NCBI GenBank assembly: GCA_028698695.1
Contig: JAQVWB010000016.1
Coordinates: 1 to 17,278 of the forward strand
From: Syntrophomonadaceae bacterium
Lineage (GTDB): Bacteria > Bacillota > Syntrophomonadia > Syntrophomonadales > Syntrophomonadaceae
DNA length: 17,278 nt
Direction: 5' to 3'
The notes below the pieces were generated by a model, which made no database searches, was not told the origin of the DNA, and worked only from the letters and a program-made list of their open reading frames with translations. Made by a program: the position numbers and the translations under genes. Shown here piece after piece: positions 7,738-14,436 of this stretch; the stretch's first letter is position 1; each line of letters opens with the position of its first letter.

Positions 7738-7805
7738 CGAGACAAAACCGTGGGCGGAAAGGGTTGTGAGTTTAATAAAAGATTAATTGCCGGCTCTGTA
7801 CAGCA

Positions 7806-7835
7806 TTGATTTTTAATTTTATATGTCGTTATAAT
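7806..7835 (+). promoter_or_regulatory. Candidate sigma-A promoter for purC-asnS
   Basis: TTGATT (7806-7811) and TATAAT (7830-7835) are separated by 18 bp. This would start RNA about 25-30 nt before the purC start. It also argues against using the TTG at 7806 as a purC start codon. Confidence 0.5.
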
Positions 7836-7868
7836 TGTGCAGAAGCTTCTATTGAAAGGATGGTCGCC

Positions 7869-8552
7869 ATGGAACTTATTTATGCTGGCAAGACTAAAGA
7901 TGTTTATCGTCAGGAAGACGGTAATTACCTTCTCCAGTTCAAGGATGATGCTACTGGTGAAGATGGAGTTTTTGACCCTGGTTCCAATGAAATTGGATTA
8001 ACTATTGAGGGAGCCGGCAGAGCCGGGTTGCGTCTGACCAGGTTCTTTTTTGAAAGGTTGCAGCAACAGGGTATTCCCACCCACTATGTTGATTCTGATA
8101 TTGATAAGGCCACGATGACGGTCAAACCAGCCGTTTTGTTTGGCAAGGGGCTGGAGGTTATTTGCCGTTACCGGGCAGTGGGTAGTTTTTTGCGTCGTTA
8201 TGGTGAATATTGTGAGGAAGGTCAGCCGCTGGATGCTTTTGTGGAAATAACCTTAAAGGATGATGCCAGACTGGACCCGCCCATTACTGAGGATGCACTG
8301 GATATGCTGGGGATCCTGTCCCATGCTGAATATGCGATATTAAAAGACCTGACCCGCAAGATTGCCGCAATTGTAAAGGTGGAGCTGGCTAAAAAGGATA
8401 TTGAGCTGTATGATATCAAGTTTGAGTTTGGCCGGGTCGGACAGGATAAACAAATTGTATTAATTGACGAGATTTCCGGGGGCAATATGCGGGCATACAA
8501 GGATGGAAAGCATATTCAACCTTTGGATTTGGAAAAGTTGATGTTAGGTTAA
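7869..8552 (+). CDS. purC: Phosphoribosylaminoimidazole-succinocarboxamide (SAICAR) synthase
   Basis: This cytoplasmic enzyme joins CAIR and L-aspartate using ATP, the eighth step of IMP synthesis. The 227-residue protein begins MELIYAGKTKDVYR, the nucleotide-binding start of the family. It has EVICRYRAVGSFLRRYG (96-112), the signature DIKFEFG (182-188) and LIDEISGGNMR (198-208). The last differs from the common DEISPD form and marks the clostridial variant. The frame is open upstream to a TTG at 7806. I chose ATG 7869 because GAAAGGA ends 8 nt before it; an ATG at 7860 overlaps that ribosome binding site. The gene stands apart from other pur genes and is followed 4 nt later by asnS, another ATP- and aspartate-using enzyme. 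Confidence 0.93.
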   Translation: MELIYAGKTKDVYRQEDGNYLLQFKDDATGEDGVFDPGSNEIGLTIEGAGRAGLRLTRFFFERLQQQGIPTHYVDSDIDKATMTVKPAVLFGKGLEVICRYRAVGSFLRRYGEYCEEGQPLDAFVEITLKDDARLDPPITEDALDMLGILSHAEYAILKDLTRKIAAIVKVELAKKDIELYDIKFEFGRVGQDKQIVLIDEISGGNMRAYKDGKHIQPLDLEKLMLG

Positions 8553-8556
8553 TATT

Positions 8557-9951
8557 ATGAAGAAATTGTTAGTACGCCAACTGGTAAGAAATTACGAGGA
8601 TTATATCAATCAGGAAGTGGAAATAAACGGCTGGGTGCGTACCAATCGTGACCAGAAATCCTTTGGATTTTTAGGTCTTAATGATGGTACGCATTTTAAT
8701 ACGATTCAGGTGGTCTATGAACAGGACAGCCTGCGTGATTTTGAGATGGCAGCCAGGATTCGTACCGGTTCGGCGGTTATGGTTCGAGGGGTAGTCGTTG
8801 CTACTCCCGGAGCTAAACAGGATTGGGAAATAAAAGCTAAAGAAATAATTTTACTGGGGGATGTTCCGGAGGATTATCCGTTACAGCCCAAACGGCACAG
8901 CCGCGAGTTTTTACGTGAGGTTGCCCATCTCAGACCGCGTACCAATCTGTTTTCGGCAGTGTTTAGAATCCGTTCACTGGCCGCCTATGCCATTCATCAG
9001 TTTTTCCAGCAAAGAGGCTTTGTTTATATTCATACGCCGATAATAACCGCCAGTGATGCGGAAGGTGCGGGGGAAATGTTCACCGTTTCCACTTTGAATA
9101 TGCAAAAAGTTCCGTATACTGAAACGGGAAAGATTGATTATAGTCAGGATTTCTTTGGCCGTCATACTCATCTCACGGTAAGCGGACAGTTGGAAGCCGA
9201 AGCATTTGCATTAGCCTTTCAGGATGTTTATACATTTGGGCCAACTTTTCGGGCAGAAAACTCCAATACATCACGTCATGCGGCTGAATTCTGGATGATT
9301 GAACCGGAGATGGCTTTCGCTGATTTGCAGGAGGATATGCAAGTAGCTGAACAGATGATTAAATATGTTATCAGTTATGTATTGGATAATGCCCGCGAAG
9401 AAATAGCTTTTTGTAATAGTTTTGTTGATCCGGGACTGCAGCAGCGGCTGGAGAAAATTGTTGAACAGGAATTTGCCCGGGTTACTTATACTAAAGCCAT
9501 CGAATTGTTGCAGCAGTCAGAAAAGGAATTTGATTATGCAGTGGAATGGGGTCATGATTTACAAACTGAGCATGAAAGATATTTAACCGAGCAGGTTTTT
9601 AACCGACCGGTTTTTGTCACCGATTATCCACGGGATATAAAAGCTTTTTACATGCGTCAGAACGATGATGGTCAAACCGTGGCGGCTATGGATTTATTAG
9701 TTCCCGGAGTAGGGGAATTAATTGGCGGTAGTCAGCGGGAAGAACGGTATGATATGTTAAGCCGGCGTATGAATGAGTTGAATATGCAGAAAGAAGATTT
9801 ATGGTGGTATCTGGAATTAAGAAAATATGGCGGAGTAGAGCATGCCGGGTTTGGATTGGGATTTGAACGACTGGTAATGTATCTCACCGGGGTTAGTAAT
9901 ATAAGGGATGTTATTCCTTTTCCCCGTACGGTTAACTCCTGTGAGTTTTAA
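8557..9951 (+). CDS. asnS: Asparaginyl-tRNA synthetase
   Basis: A class IIb aminoacyl-tRNA synthetase (464 aa) that charges tRNA-Asn directly with asparagine. Residues ~20-105 form the OB-fold anticodon domain (INGWVRTNRDQKSFGFL). The catalytic core holds motif 2, RAENSNTSRHAAEF (232-245), and motif 3, GFGLGFERLVM (about 431-441). The ending PFPRTVNSCEF is typical of AsnRS rather than AspRS. The start ATG at 8557 is only 4 nt after the purC stop with a weak ribosome binding site (TTAGGTT), so translation is probably coupled to purC. A hairpin with weak U tail follows at 9977-10006. Its presence implies that asparagine does not have to be made on tRNA in this organism. Confidence 0.95.
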   Translation: MKKLLVRQLVRNYEDYINQEVEINGWVRTNRDQKSFGFLGLNDGTHFNTIQVVYEQDSLRDFEMAARIRTGSAVMVRGVVVATPGAKQDWEIKAKEIILLGDVPEDYPLQPKRHSREFLREVAHLRPRTNLFSAVFRIRSLAAYAIHQFFQQRGFVYIHTPIITASDAEGAGEMFTVSTLNMQKVPYTETGKIDYSQDFFGRHTHLTVSGQLEAEAFALAFQDVYTFGPTFRAENSNTSRHAAEFWMIEPEMAFADLQEDMQVAEQMIKYVISYVLDNAREEIAFCNSFVDPGLQQRLEKIVEQEFARVTYTKAIELLQQSEKEFDYAVEWGHDLQTEHERYLTEQVFNRPVFVTDYPRDIKAFYMRQNDDGQTVAAMDLLVPGVGELIGGSQREERYDMLSRRMNELNMQKEDLWWYLELRKYGGVEHAGFGLGFERLVMYLTGVSNIRDVIPFPRTVNSCEF

Positions 9952-9976
9952 TTTTATTAGGAAGCGAGGGTAATTT

Positions 9977-10006
9977 CGATAGCGGAAGAATTGTCTCCCG
10001 CTATCG
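9977..10006. terminator. Stem-loop between convergent asnS and the HesB-like gene
   Basis: CGATAGCGG (9977-9985) pairs perfectly with CCGCTATCG (9998-10006) across a 12-nt loop. The following T run is only three bases on either strand, so it is at best a weak terminator, or serves as a 3'-end RNA stabiliser. Confidence 0.45.
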
Positions 10007-10069
10007 TTTAAATGGGGGGGAGAGGGGTTTATTAATTTATTATTAAGGAGAGGATTTCCTGTGTCGTTG

Positions 10070-10399
10070 CTATCCGCAACTGGTGCAGGAACTGCAGCCT
10101 CCCGCATTGGAATCAGGTACGCGTGGATTTAGGCGAAACATAGTCCGGTCACCGCTTTTAACTGATTCAAGTGTAAAACCTTGATAAACATCATAAACAT
10201 TCTTATTCACTACAAATTTCAGCCCGTTAATTTCCTGTACATGGTCTGTGTCAGCTGCCTCATCCAGAGCCAGATAAAATGACGCGCCGCCTCAGCCAAT
10301 ATTTACATCTATACGTAGACTGTCAGATGTAATGTCCTGGTTTTTCAGTACAGTTTTTAAATCCTCTATGGTTTCAGAAGTAGCTTGAACTATTAACAT
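10070..10399 (-). CDS. HesB/IscA-like selenoprotein (in-frame TGA = Sec36)
   Basis: Read on the minus strand from ATG 10399, the frame encodes 109 residues with a single TGA at codon 36 (10292-10294) and ends at TAG (10070-10072). Around the TGA the protein reads VNIG-U-GGASFYLALDE, then NGLKFVVNKNVYDVYQGF and a C-terminal GGCSSCTSCG (Cys 102, 105, 108). This is the HesB/IscA A-type iron-sulfur carrier fold, with Sec in place of the first conserved Cys (usual motif GCxG before the LDE strand). GAGGTGAT gives a strong ribosome binding site. HesB-like selenoproteins are a known prokaryotic family. The reading frame continues in sense with good codon use for 73 codons after TGA, and a SECIS-like hairpin follows, so a pseudogene is unlikely. 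Likely roles are iron-sulfur or selenium/sulfur handling. Standard gene callers would miss or split it. Confidence 0.88.
10255..10273 (-). promoter_or_regulatory. Candidate bacterial SECIS hairpin
   Basis: In the mRNA, 19-37 nt after the UGA, CUG-g-CUC pairs with GAG-g-CAG (one G·G mismatch) around the loop UGGAU. A G sits among the first two loop bases, and the distance lies in the window known for bacterial SECIS elements bound by SelB. Alternative pairings in the same stretch exist; the fold was judged by eye. Confidence 0.6.
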
Positions 10400-10431
10400 A
10401 TTATCACCTCATTAACATATTTGTCCGGGGG

Positions 10432-10448
10432 ATACCCCCTAGGGGTAT
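10432..10448. promoter_or_regulatory. CsoR/CstR-type operator palindrome
   Basis: ATACCCCCTAGGGGTAT has 7-bp inverted arms (ATACCCC/GGGGTAT) around a 3-bp centre, the form known for operators of the CsoR family (copper, nickel/cobalt, formaldehyde or persulfide sensors such as CstR). It overlaps the end of the -10 and the start region of the HesB-like gene's promoter, as expected for repression. No csoR-like gene lies in the window. Confidence 0.7.
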
Positions 10449-10475
10449 TATATTATGGGAATGAGAATTTGACAA
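10447..10475 (-). promoter_or_regulatory. Sigma-A promoter of the HesB-like selenoprotein gene
   Basis: On the minus strand TTGTCA (10475-10470) and TATAAT (10452-10447) are exactly 17 bp apart. Transcription would begin near 10440, giving a leader of about 40 nt. The -10 overlaps the CsoR-type palindrome by two bases. Confidence 0.8.
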
Positions 10476-10498
10476 GTACTTTTTAAAAATAATTAATA
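10469..10498 (+). promoter_or_regulatory. Weak divergent promoter candidate for the zinc-ribbon gene
   Basis: A consensus TTGACA (10469-10474) overlaps the opposite-strand -35. With an 18-bp spacer it is followed by TTAATA, a poor -10. An extended -10 form (TG, one base, TAAAAT, 10549-10557) nearer the gene is an alternative. Confidence 0.3.
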
Positions 10499-10595
10499 AT
10501 TATTTATATATTATTATGCTCGTTCAACTGCTATTTTAATCTGGTTTCTGATAAAATCTAATTAATGCAAGATTGATTGACAAGGGGGGCAATTA

Positions 10596-11240
10596 ATGGC
10601 TGAAAGAATTGAATTTACCAGAAATTATAGTGATTTATGTACCAATAAGGGTTTTCAATTTGAGTTTTATTGTGACCGCTGTGGCAGTGGCTACAGGACC
10701 CGATTTAAACCATCAGTTACTGGAACGGTTACTGGTGTTCTGGAGTCTGCCGGCAGTTTGTTGGGTGGTTTTTTTAATAGTGCGGCCGATATTAGTGAGC
10801 GGGTCAGATCAGCCTCATGGGAGAAGGCTCATGATGATGCATTCACGGAAGCTATGCAGGAATTGAAACCGGATTTTATTCAATGTCCCCGCTGTTCCAA
10901 TTGGGTTTGTCGCAAGAGTTGCTGGAATAATAATAAAGGTTTATGTAAGGAATGTGCACCGGATTTGGGTGTGGAGATGTCGGCAGCTCAGGCCAGCCGT
11001 TCTGTAGAAGAAGTCTGGGCTCATGCAGCCATGGCAGAAGAGGATAAGAAGTTAGGCAAGGAAAACTGGCGCGAGACTATCCGGGCCAGTTGCCCGAAAT
11101 GCGAAGCGCCATTGGCAGCCAATGCCAAATTTTGCCCCGAGTGCGGAGAACAATTGAAAACCAAAACTTTCTGCCCCGGTTGCGGGGCCCAGCTAAAGCC
11201 GGGCAGCAAGTTCTGCCCCGAGTGCGGCGAAAAGTTATAG
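10596..11240 (+). CDS. Multi-zinc-ribbon protein
   Basis: A 214-residue soluble protein with repeated CxxC pairs that should bind several zinc ions. The N-terminal ribbon has C26/C29. A glycine- and serine-rich, partly hydrophobic stretch follows (~43-65: GTVTGVLESAGSLLGGFF), then a central zinc module with C97/C100, C105/C109 and C117/C120. After a charged helical linker (~128-160) come two C-terminal ribbons (C166/C169 with C180/C183, and C193/C196 with C207/C210), the double-zinc-ribbon type with CPxCGxxL repeats. AGGGGGG lies before the ATG at 10596. It is transcribed away from the HesB-like selenoprotein gene and ends at its own terminator. Such proteins often act as adaptors, but nothing here shows a specific role. 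Confidence 0.82.
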   Translation: MAERIEFTRNYSDLCTNKGFQFEFYCDRCGSGYRTRFKPSVTGTVTGVLESAGSLLGGFFNSAADISERVRSASWEKAHDDAFTEAMQELKPDFIQCPRCSNWVCRKSCWNNNKGLCKECAPDLGVEMSAAQASRSVEEVWAHAAMAEEDKKLGKENWRETIRASCPKCEAPLAANAKFCPECGEQLKTKTFCPGCGAQLKPGSKFCPECGEKL

Positions 11241-11248
11241 AAGCATGC

Positions 11249-11278
11249 AGCCGTCCTTAAAACAGGGCGGCTTTTTTT
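11249..11278 (+). terminator. Intrinsic terminator after the zinc-ribbon gene
   Basis: AGCCGTCC (11249-11256) pairs with GGGCGGCT (11265-11272, one wobble pair) around an 8-nt loop and is followed by six more T. Confidence 0.9.
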
Positions 11279-11324
11279 AATAGACACAGCAACCTTAATT
11301 GTGAACGATAGTGAACATCAGTAG

Positions 11325-11376
11325 TCCCCGACAGGGGGATTACACAGACCCTTCGGGCACGATTTTCACGGATTTT
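11325..11376. repeat. Degenerate single copy related to the 1-219 repeat
   Basis: The minus strand contains GTGCCCGAAGGGT (11360-11348), identical to 13 bases of the hairpin segment of the left-end repeat, preceded after a short insertion by ATCCGTG, which also precedes it in the repeat. A second small hairpin, TCCCC-GACAG-GGGGA (11325-11339), lies beside it. The rest of the 240-bp gap (11241-11480) holds no gene that I can support. Confidence 0.45.
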
Positions 11377-11480
11377 TTATTATTAATATGGAGTCAGGCT
11401 AGTCATGGTGAGTTAGATTAGGGGTTTTAGCAAGGCTATTCCTATTTTAAGAAACTGACTCTTGGCTGACTGCAAAACTG

Positions 11481-12329
11481 CTAGTCCAGAGGGGTAAAAC
11501 CTTCCCCCAGGACTTTATGAATAGCCTGAACTGCAATAAAGGCATGAGGGTCAAGCTCTTTGATATAGTTGCGCAGACGGATAAATTCACGACGGCTGAC
11601 GATGGTTACTACTACATTATGCTCATCGCCGCTGTAAGCTCCCCGGGCAGTATATATGGTAGCGCCCCGTTCCAGATTTTCGATAATGAATTCGCGGACC
11701 TGGTTGCTGAGGGGGGTAATGATGGTTACATTCTGATTGACGCTGAATCCTTCAATAATATAATCAATGGTAAAACCGTACAGGATGACACCCAACAGAG
11801 AGTACATACCTTTTTCAATGCCAAATACGACGCCGGCCAGAATAGTTATGGAGAAGTCAATTAATAGTAGTCCTTTACCTAAATCTATCTGATAATATTT
11901 GTTGAGGATGCGAGCCAAAATATCGGTACCGCCTGAGGAAGCATTCTGATTAAATAGAATAGGCAGACCAATGCCGGAGGTGAATACACCAAAAACCAAC
12001 TGGATAAGCATGTCATCAGATAGTGGCTGGCTCAAAGGAATTAGTTTTTCCATGGCCAGTATATACAAGGGGATGGTAATGCTGCAATAAATGGTTTTTA
12101 ATCCGAATACGGAACCGATGAGCAGGAAACCAACTATTAATAAGATAATACTGAGAAATAGAATCAGCACCCCCAAAGGCAGCTGGGGGAAAAAGCTGTT
12201 TAGTATCAGGGATAATCCGGTTATCCCCCCGGCAGCTATCTGGTTGGGGGCAAAGAAAAAATAGAATCCGGCCGCATCCATAAAGCCGCCCAGATTTATT
12301 AATAAAAAGCCAGTTATTAATCGTTTCAT
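11481..12329 (-). CDS. YitT-family integral membrane protein
   Basis: A polytopic inner-membrane protein of 282 residues. Five or six hydrophobic segments occupy the first ~195 residues (for example GVLILFLSIILLIVGFLLIG), with typical family motifs AAGGITGLSLIL, NASSGGTDILARIL and YGFTIDYIIEGF. Then comes a cytoplasmic C-terminal DUF2179 domain (~200-275: GATIYTARGAYSG, then VVVTIVSRREFIRL). The frame is open to 12368, but ATG 12329 is chosen because AAAAAGGA precedes it by 6-7 nt and MKRLITGFLLINLGG fits the family start. The function of the family is not settled; transport has been suggested. It is divergent from glnS. A small hairpin (12381-12393) lies in its upstream region. Confidence 0.88.
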   Translation of the reverse strand: MKRLITGFLLINLGGFMDAAGFYFFFAPNQIAAGGITGLSLILNSFFPQLPLGVLILFLSIILLIVGFLLIGSVFGLKTIYCSITIPLYILAMEKLIPLSQPLSDDMLIQLVFGVFTSGIGLPILFNQNASSGGTDILARILNKYYQIDLGKGLLLIDFSITILAGVVFGIEKGMYSLLGVILYGFTIDYIIEGFSVNQNVTIITPLSNQVREFIIENLERGATIYTARGAYSGDEHNVVVTIVSRREFIRLRNYIKELDPHAFIAVQAIHKVLGEGFTPLD

Positions 12330-12380
12330 ATAAAATCCTTTTTGTTTTATACAACAAGATAATGTCATTGTTATTATTTA

Positions 12381-12399
12381 CCCCTGAAAGGGGCTTTTT
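12381..12399. other. Small terminator-like hairpin in the yitT-glnS intergenic region
   Basis: CCCCT-GAA-AGGGG (12381-12393) is followed on the plus strand by CTTTTT. No plus-strand gene precedes it. On the minus strand it would lie upstream or in the leader of the YitT-family gene. Its role is unclear. Confidence 0.35.
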
Positions 12400-12468
12400 C
12401 ATTCCGGTTTACCCGATTGGTAAAAACAGTTAAACTAAGTTAGTCCACTTTTCAATTAAGGGTAGTGC

Positions 12469-12497
12469 TTGAATAGCGGACAGCGATTCTTTATCAT
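12469..12497 (+). promoter_or_regulatory. Sigma-A promoter candidate for glnS
   Basis: TTGAAT (12469-12474) and TATCAT (12492-12497) are 17 bp apart. The predicted leader is about 60 nt and contains the hairpin CTGAAGG/CCTTCAG (12515-12535). No T-box features are visible. Confidence 0.6.
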
Positions 12498-12562
12498 GTA
12501 GAAAGAATATTATTCTGAAGGTAATAAGCCTTCAGCTATTGCCATAAGGAGGTTTACAGTTT

Positions 12563-14305
12563 ATGTCCATGGATTCACAGGAACATCTCCCCGAAGAGCT
12601 TGCTAATGGGGTTGACAACAACGGTCTTCCGGTTAATTTTATTCAAACTATTATTAATGAAGATTTGAAAGCCGGGAAAAATAATAGCCGGGTACATACC
12701 CGATTTCCTCCGGAACCAAATGGATATCTGCATATTGGTCATGCCAAATCCATTTGTCTGAATTTTGGGTTGGCCTCTGCCAATGGAGGCAAGTGTAATC
12801 TGCGTTTTGATGATACCAATCCCAGCAAGGAAGAAGTTGAATATGTTGATTCAATTCAAGCTGATGTCAAATGGTTGGGTTTTGACTGGGAAGGTCGCAT
12901 GTTTTATGCTTCTGATTATTTTGAACCGCTGTACCAGTTTGCCATACAGCTGATTGAGCAGGGCAAAGCCTATGTTTGTGATCTGAGTGCAGAAGAAATT
13001 CGTCAATACCGGGGAACCTTAACTGAGCCAGGAAAGGACAGTCCTTATCGGGAACGGTCCATAGAAGAGAATCTGGATTTGTTTAAACGTATGAAAGCGG
13101 GAGAGTTTCCGGATGGCTCACGGGTTTTGCGAGCCAAAATTGATATGAGTTCACCTAATCTGAATATGCGTGATCCGGTTTTATACCGGATTCAGAATTC
13201 ACATCACCATCGTACCGGAGACAAGTGGTGCATATATCCTATGTATGATTATGCGCATCCCCTTTCCGATGCACTGGAGTCGATTACGCACTCCGTATGT
13301 ACTCTGGAGTTTTCTGATCATCGCCCTTTATATGATTGGGCTATTGATAATGTTGATTATGGTTATGAGAAATATGGAAGACCTCAACAAATTGAGTTTG
13401 CCCGTTTGAATCTCTCCTATACGGTAATGAGCAAGCGTAAATTACGAGCACTGGTAGAGCAAAATTATGTACGCGGCTGGGATGATCCGCGTATGCCAAC
13501 TATTTCCGGTTTGCGTCGTCGTGGTTATACTCCGGCGTCCATTCGGGATTTTTGTGACCGGATTGGGGTTGCCCGTCGTAATAGCATGGTAGATATAGCT
13601 TTACTGGAGCATTGCATCCGGGAAGATTTAAATATTAATGCCATGCGGATTATGGCGGTATTAAAACCTCTGAAAGTAGTTATTACCAATTATCCACAAG
13701 ATCAGACTGAATGGCTGGAGACGGAAAATAATCCGGAAAATCCGGCTATGGGCACCAGATTGCTGCCCTTTTCACGGGAAATATATATTGAGCAGGACGA
13801 TTTTATGGAAGATCCGCCTAAGAAGTTTTTCCGTCTGCGTCCCGGGGGAGAAGTGCGTCTTAAAAGTGCTTATATTATCAGCCTGCATGAAGTTATCAAG
13901 GATGAGACCGGAGCAATAACAGAATTGCATTGTCAGTATGATCCGGATTCCAAAAGCGGCGGAGCTACTGCAGGGAGGAAAGTAAAGGGTACTTTGCATT
14001 GGGTTTCGGTGGCTCATGCGGTGCCGGCAGAAGTGCGGTTATATGAGCATTTATTTACGAGGGAAAACCCGGATGAAGAGGAGGAAGGAAAATCATTTGT
14101 TGATTATTTAAATTCTGGTTCCATGCAAATTCTGACCTCCTGTATGGTGGAGCCTTCCGGAGCAGATTTACAGGGAGAAAGCCGGTACCAGTTTTTGCGT
14201 CAGGGTTATTTTTGCCCGGATCCGGACAGTAAACCGGGAGCACCTGTTTTCAACCGCATTGTTGGTTTAAGGGATAGTTGGAGTAAAATTAAGCACCAGG
14301 GATAA
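12563..14305 (+). CDS. glnS: Glutaminyl-tRNA synthetase
   Basis: A class I aminoacyl-tRNA synthetase (580 aa) that charges tRNA-Gln directly with glutamine. The nucleotide-binding motif is PEPNGYLHIGHAKS (HIGH at 57-60). The KMSKS equivalent is VMSKRK at 288-293. Family-specific stretches include RFDDTNPSKEEVEYVDSI, CTLEFSDHRPLYDW (tRNA/glutamine recognition) and GWDDPRMPTISGLRRRGYTP. The last ~230 residues form the two-barrel anticodon-binding part typical of GlnRS rather than GluRS. The ATG at 12563 lies 10 nt after AAGGAGG; an ATG two codons later is less well placed. Most Firmicutes make Gln-tRNA by the GatCAB amidation route, so a GlnRS here is a minority trait and probably descends from an ancient transfer. 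The gene has its own promoter and terminator. Confidence 0.95.
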   Translation: MSMDSQEHLPEELANGVDNNGLPVNFIQTIINEDLKAGKNNSRVHTRFPPEPNGYLHIGHAKSICLNFGLASANGGKCNLRFDDTNPSKEEVEYVDSIQADVKWLGFDWEGRMFYASDYFEPLYQFAIQLIEQGKAYVCDLSAEEIRQYRGTLTEPGKDSPYRERSIEENLDLFKRMKAGEFPDGSRVLRAKIDMSSPNLNMRDPVLYRIQNSHHHRTGDKWCIYPMYDYAHPLSDALESITHSVCTLEFSDHRPLYDWAIDNVDYGYEKYGRPQQIEFARLNLSYTVMSKRKLRALVEQNYVRGWDDPRMPTISGLRRRGYTPASIRDFCDRIGVARRNSMVDIALLEHCIREDLNINAMRIMAVLKPLKVVITNYPQDQTEWLETENNPENPAMGTRLLPFSREIYIEQDDFMEDPPKKFFRLRPGGEVRLKSAYIISLHEVIKDETGAITELHCQYDPDSKSGGATAGRKVKGTLHWVSVAHAVPAEVRLYEHLFTRENPDEEEEGKSFVDYLNSGSMQILTSCMVEPSGADLQGESRYQFLRQGYFCPDPDSKPGAPVFNRIVGLRDSWSKIKHQG

Positions 14306-14328
14306 GAAAACATATCAATAACTATGAC

Positions 14329-14378
14329 AATAGTCCTGCTTTTTGCAACTTAATGAAAATAAGCAGGACTATTTTTTT
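14329..14378 (+). terminator. Strong intrinsic terminator after glnS
   Basis: AATAGTCCTGCTT (14329-14341) and AAGCAGGACTATT (14361-14373) make a perfect 13-bp stem with a 19-nt AT-rich loop, ending in a run of seven T. Confidence 0.93.
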
Positions 14379-14436
14379 ATAATGACGAATAGTCTGAATA
14401 ATGAGGAAAAGGTATTTTGACCGGGGAGCATGCAAA

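Noticed and set aside
10061..10132. Short plus-strand frame with AAGGAG 10 nt before a GTG start (23 codons)
   Set aside because: It lies antisense to the Cys-rich tail of the HesB-like gene, is very short, and has no recognisable content; the ribosome-binding-like sequence is probably chance or a scar.
10292..10294. TGA as a true stop giving a 35-residue peptide, or a nonsense-mutated pseudogene
   Set aside because: HesB-like sequence continues in the same frame for 73 codons without damage, the TGA sits at the conserved Cys position, and a SECIS-like hairpin follows.
11517..11864. Plus-strand 115-codon frame inside the YitT-family gene
   Set aside because: It is antisense to a membrane protein with clear family motifs and lacks a ribosome binding site.
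12498..12562. T-box riboswitch before glnS
   Set aside because: The leader is about 60 nt, lacks the conserved T-box sequence and has no terminator/antiterminator pair.
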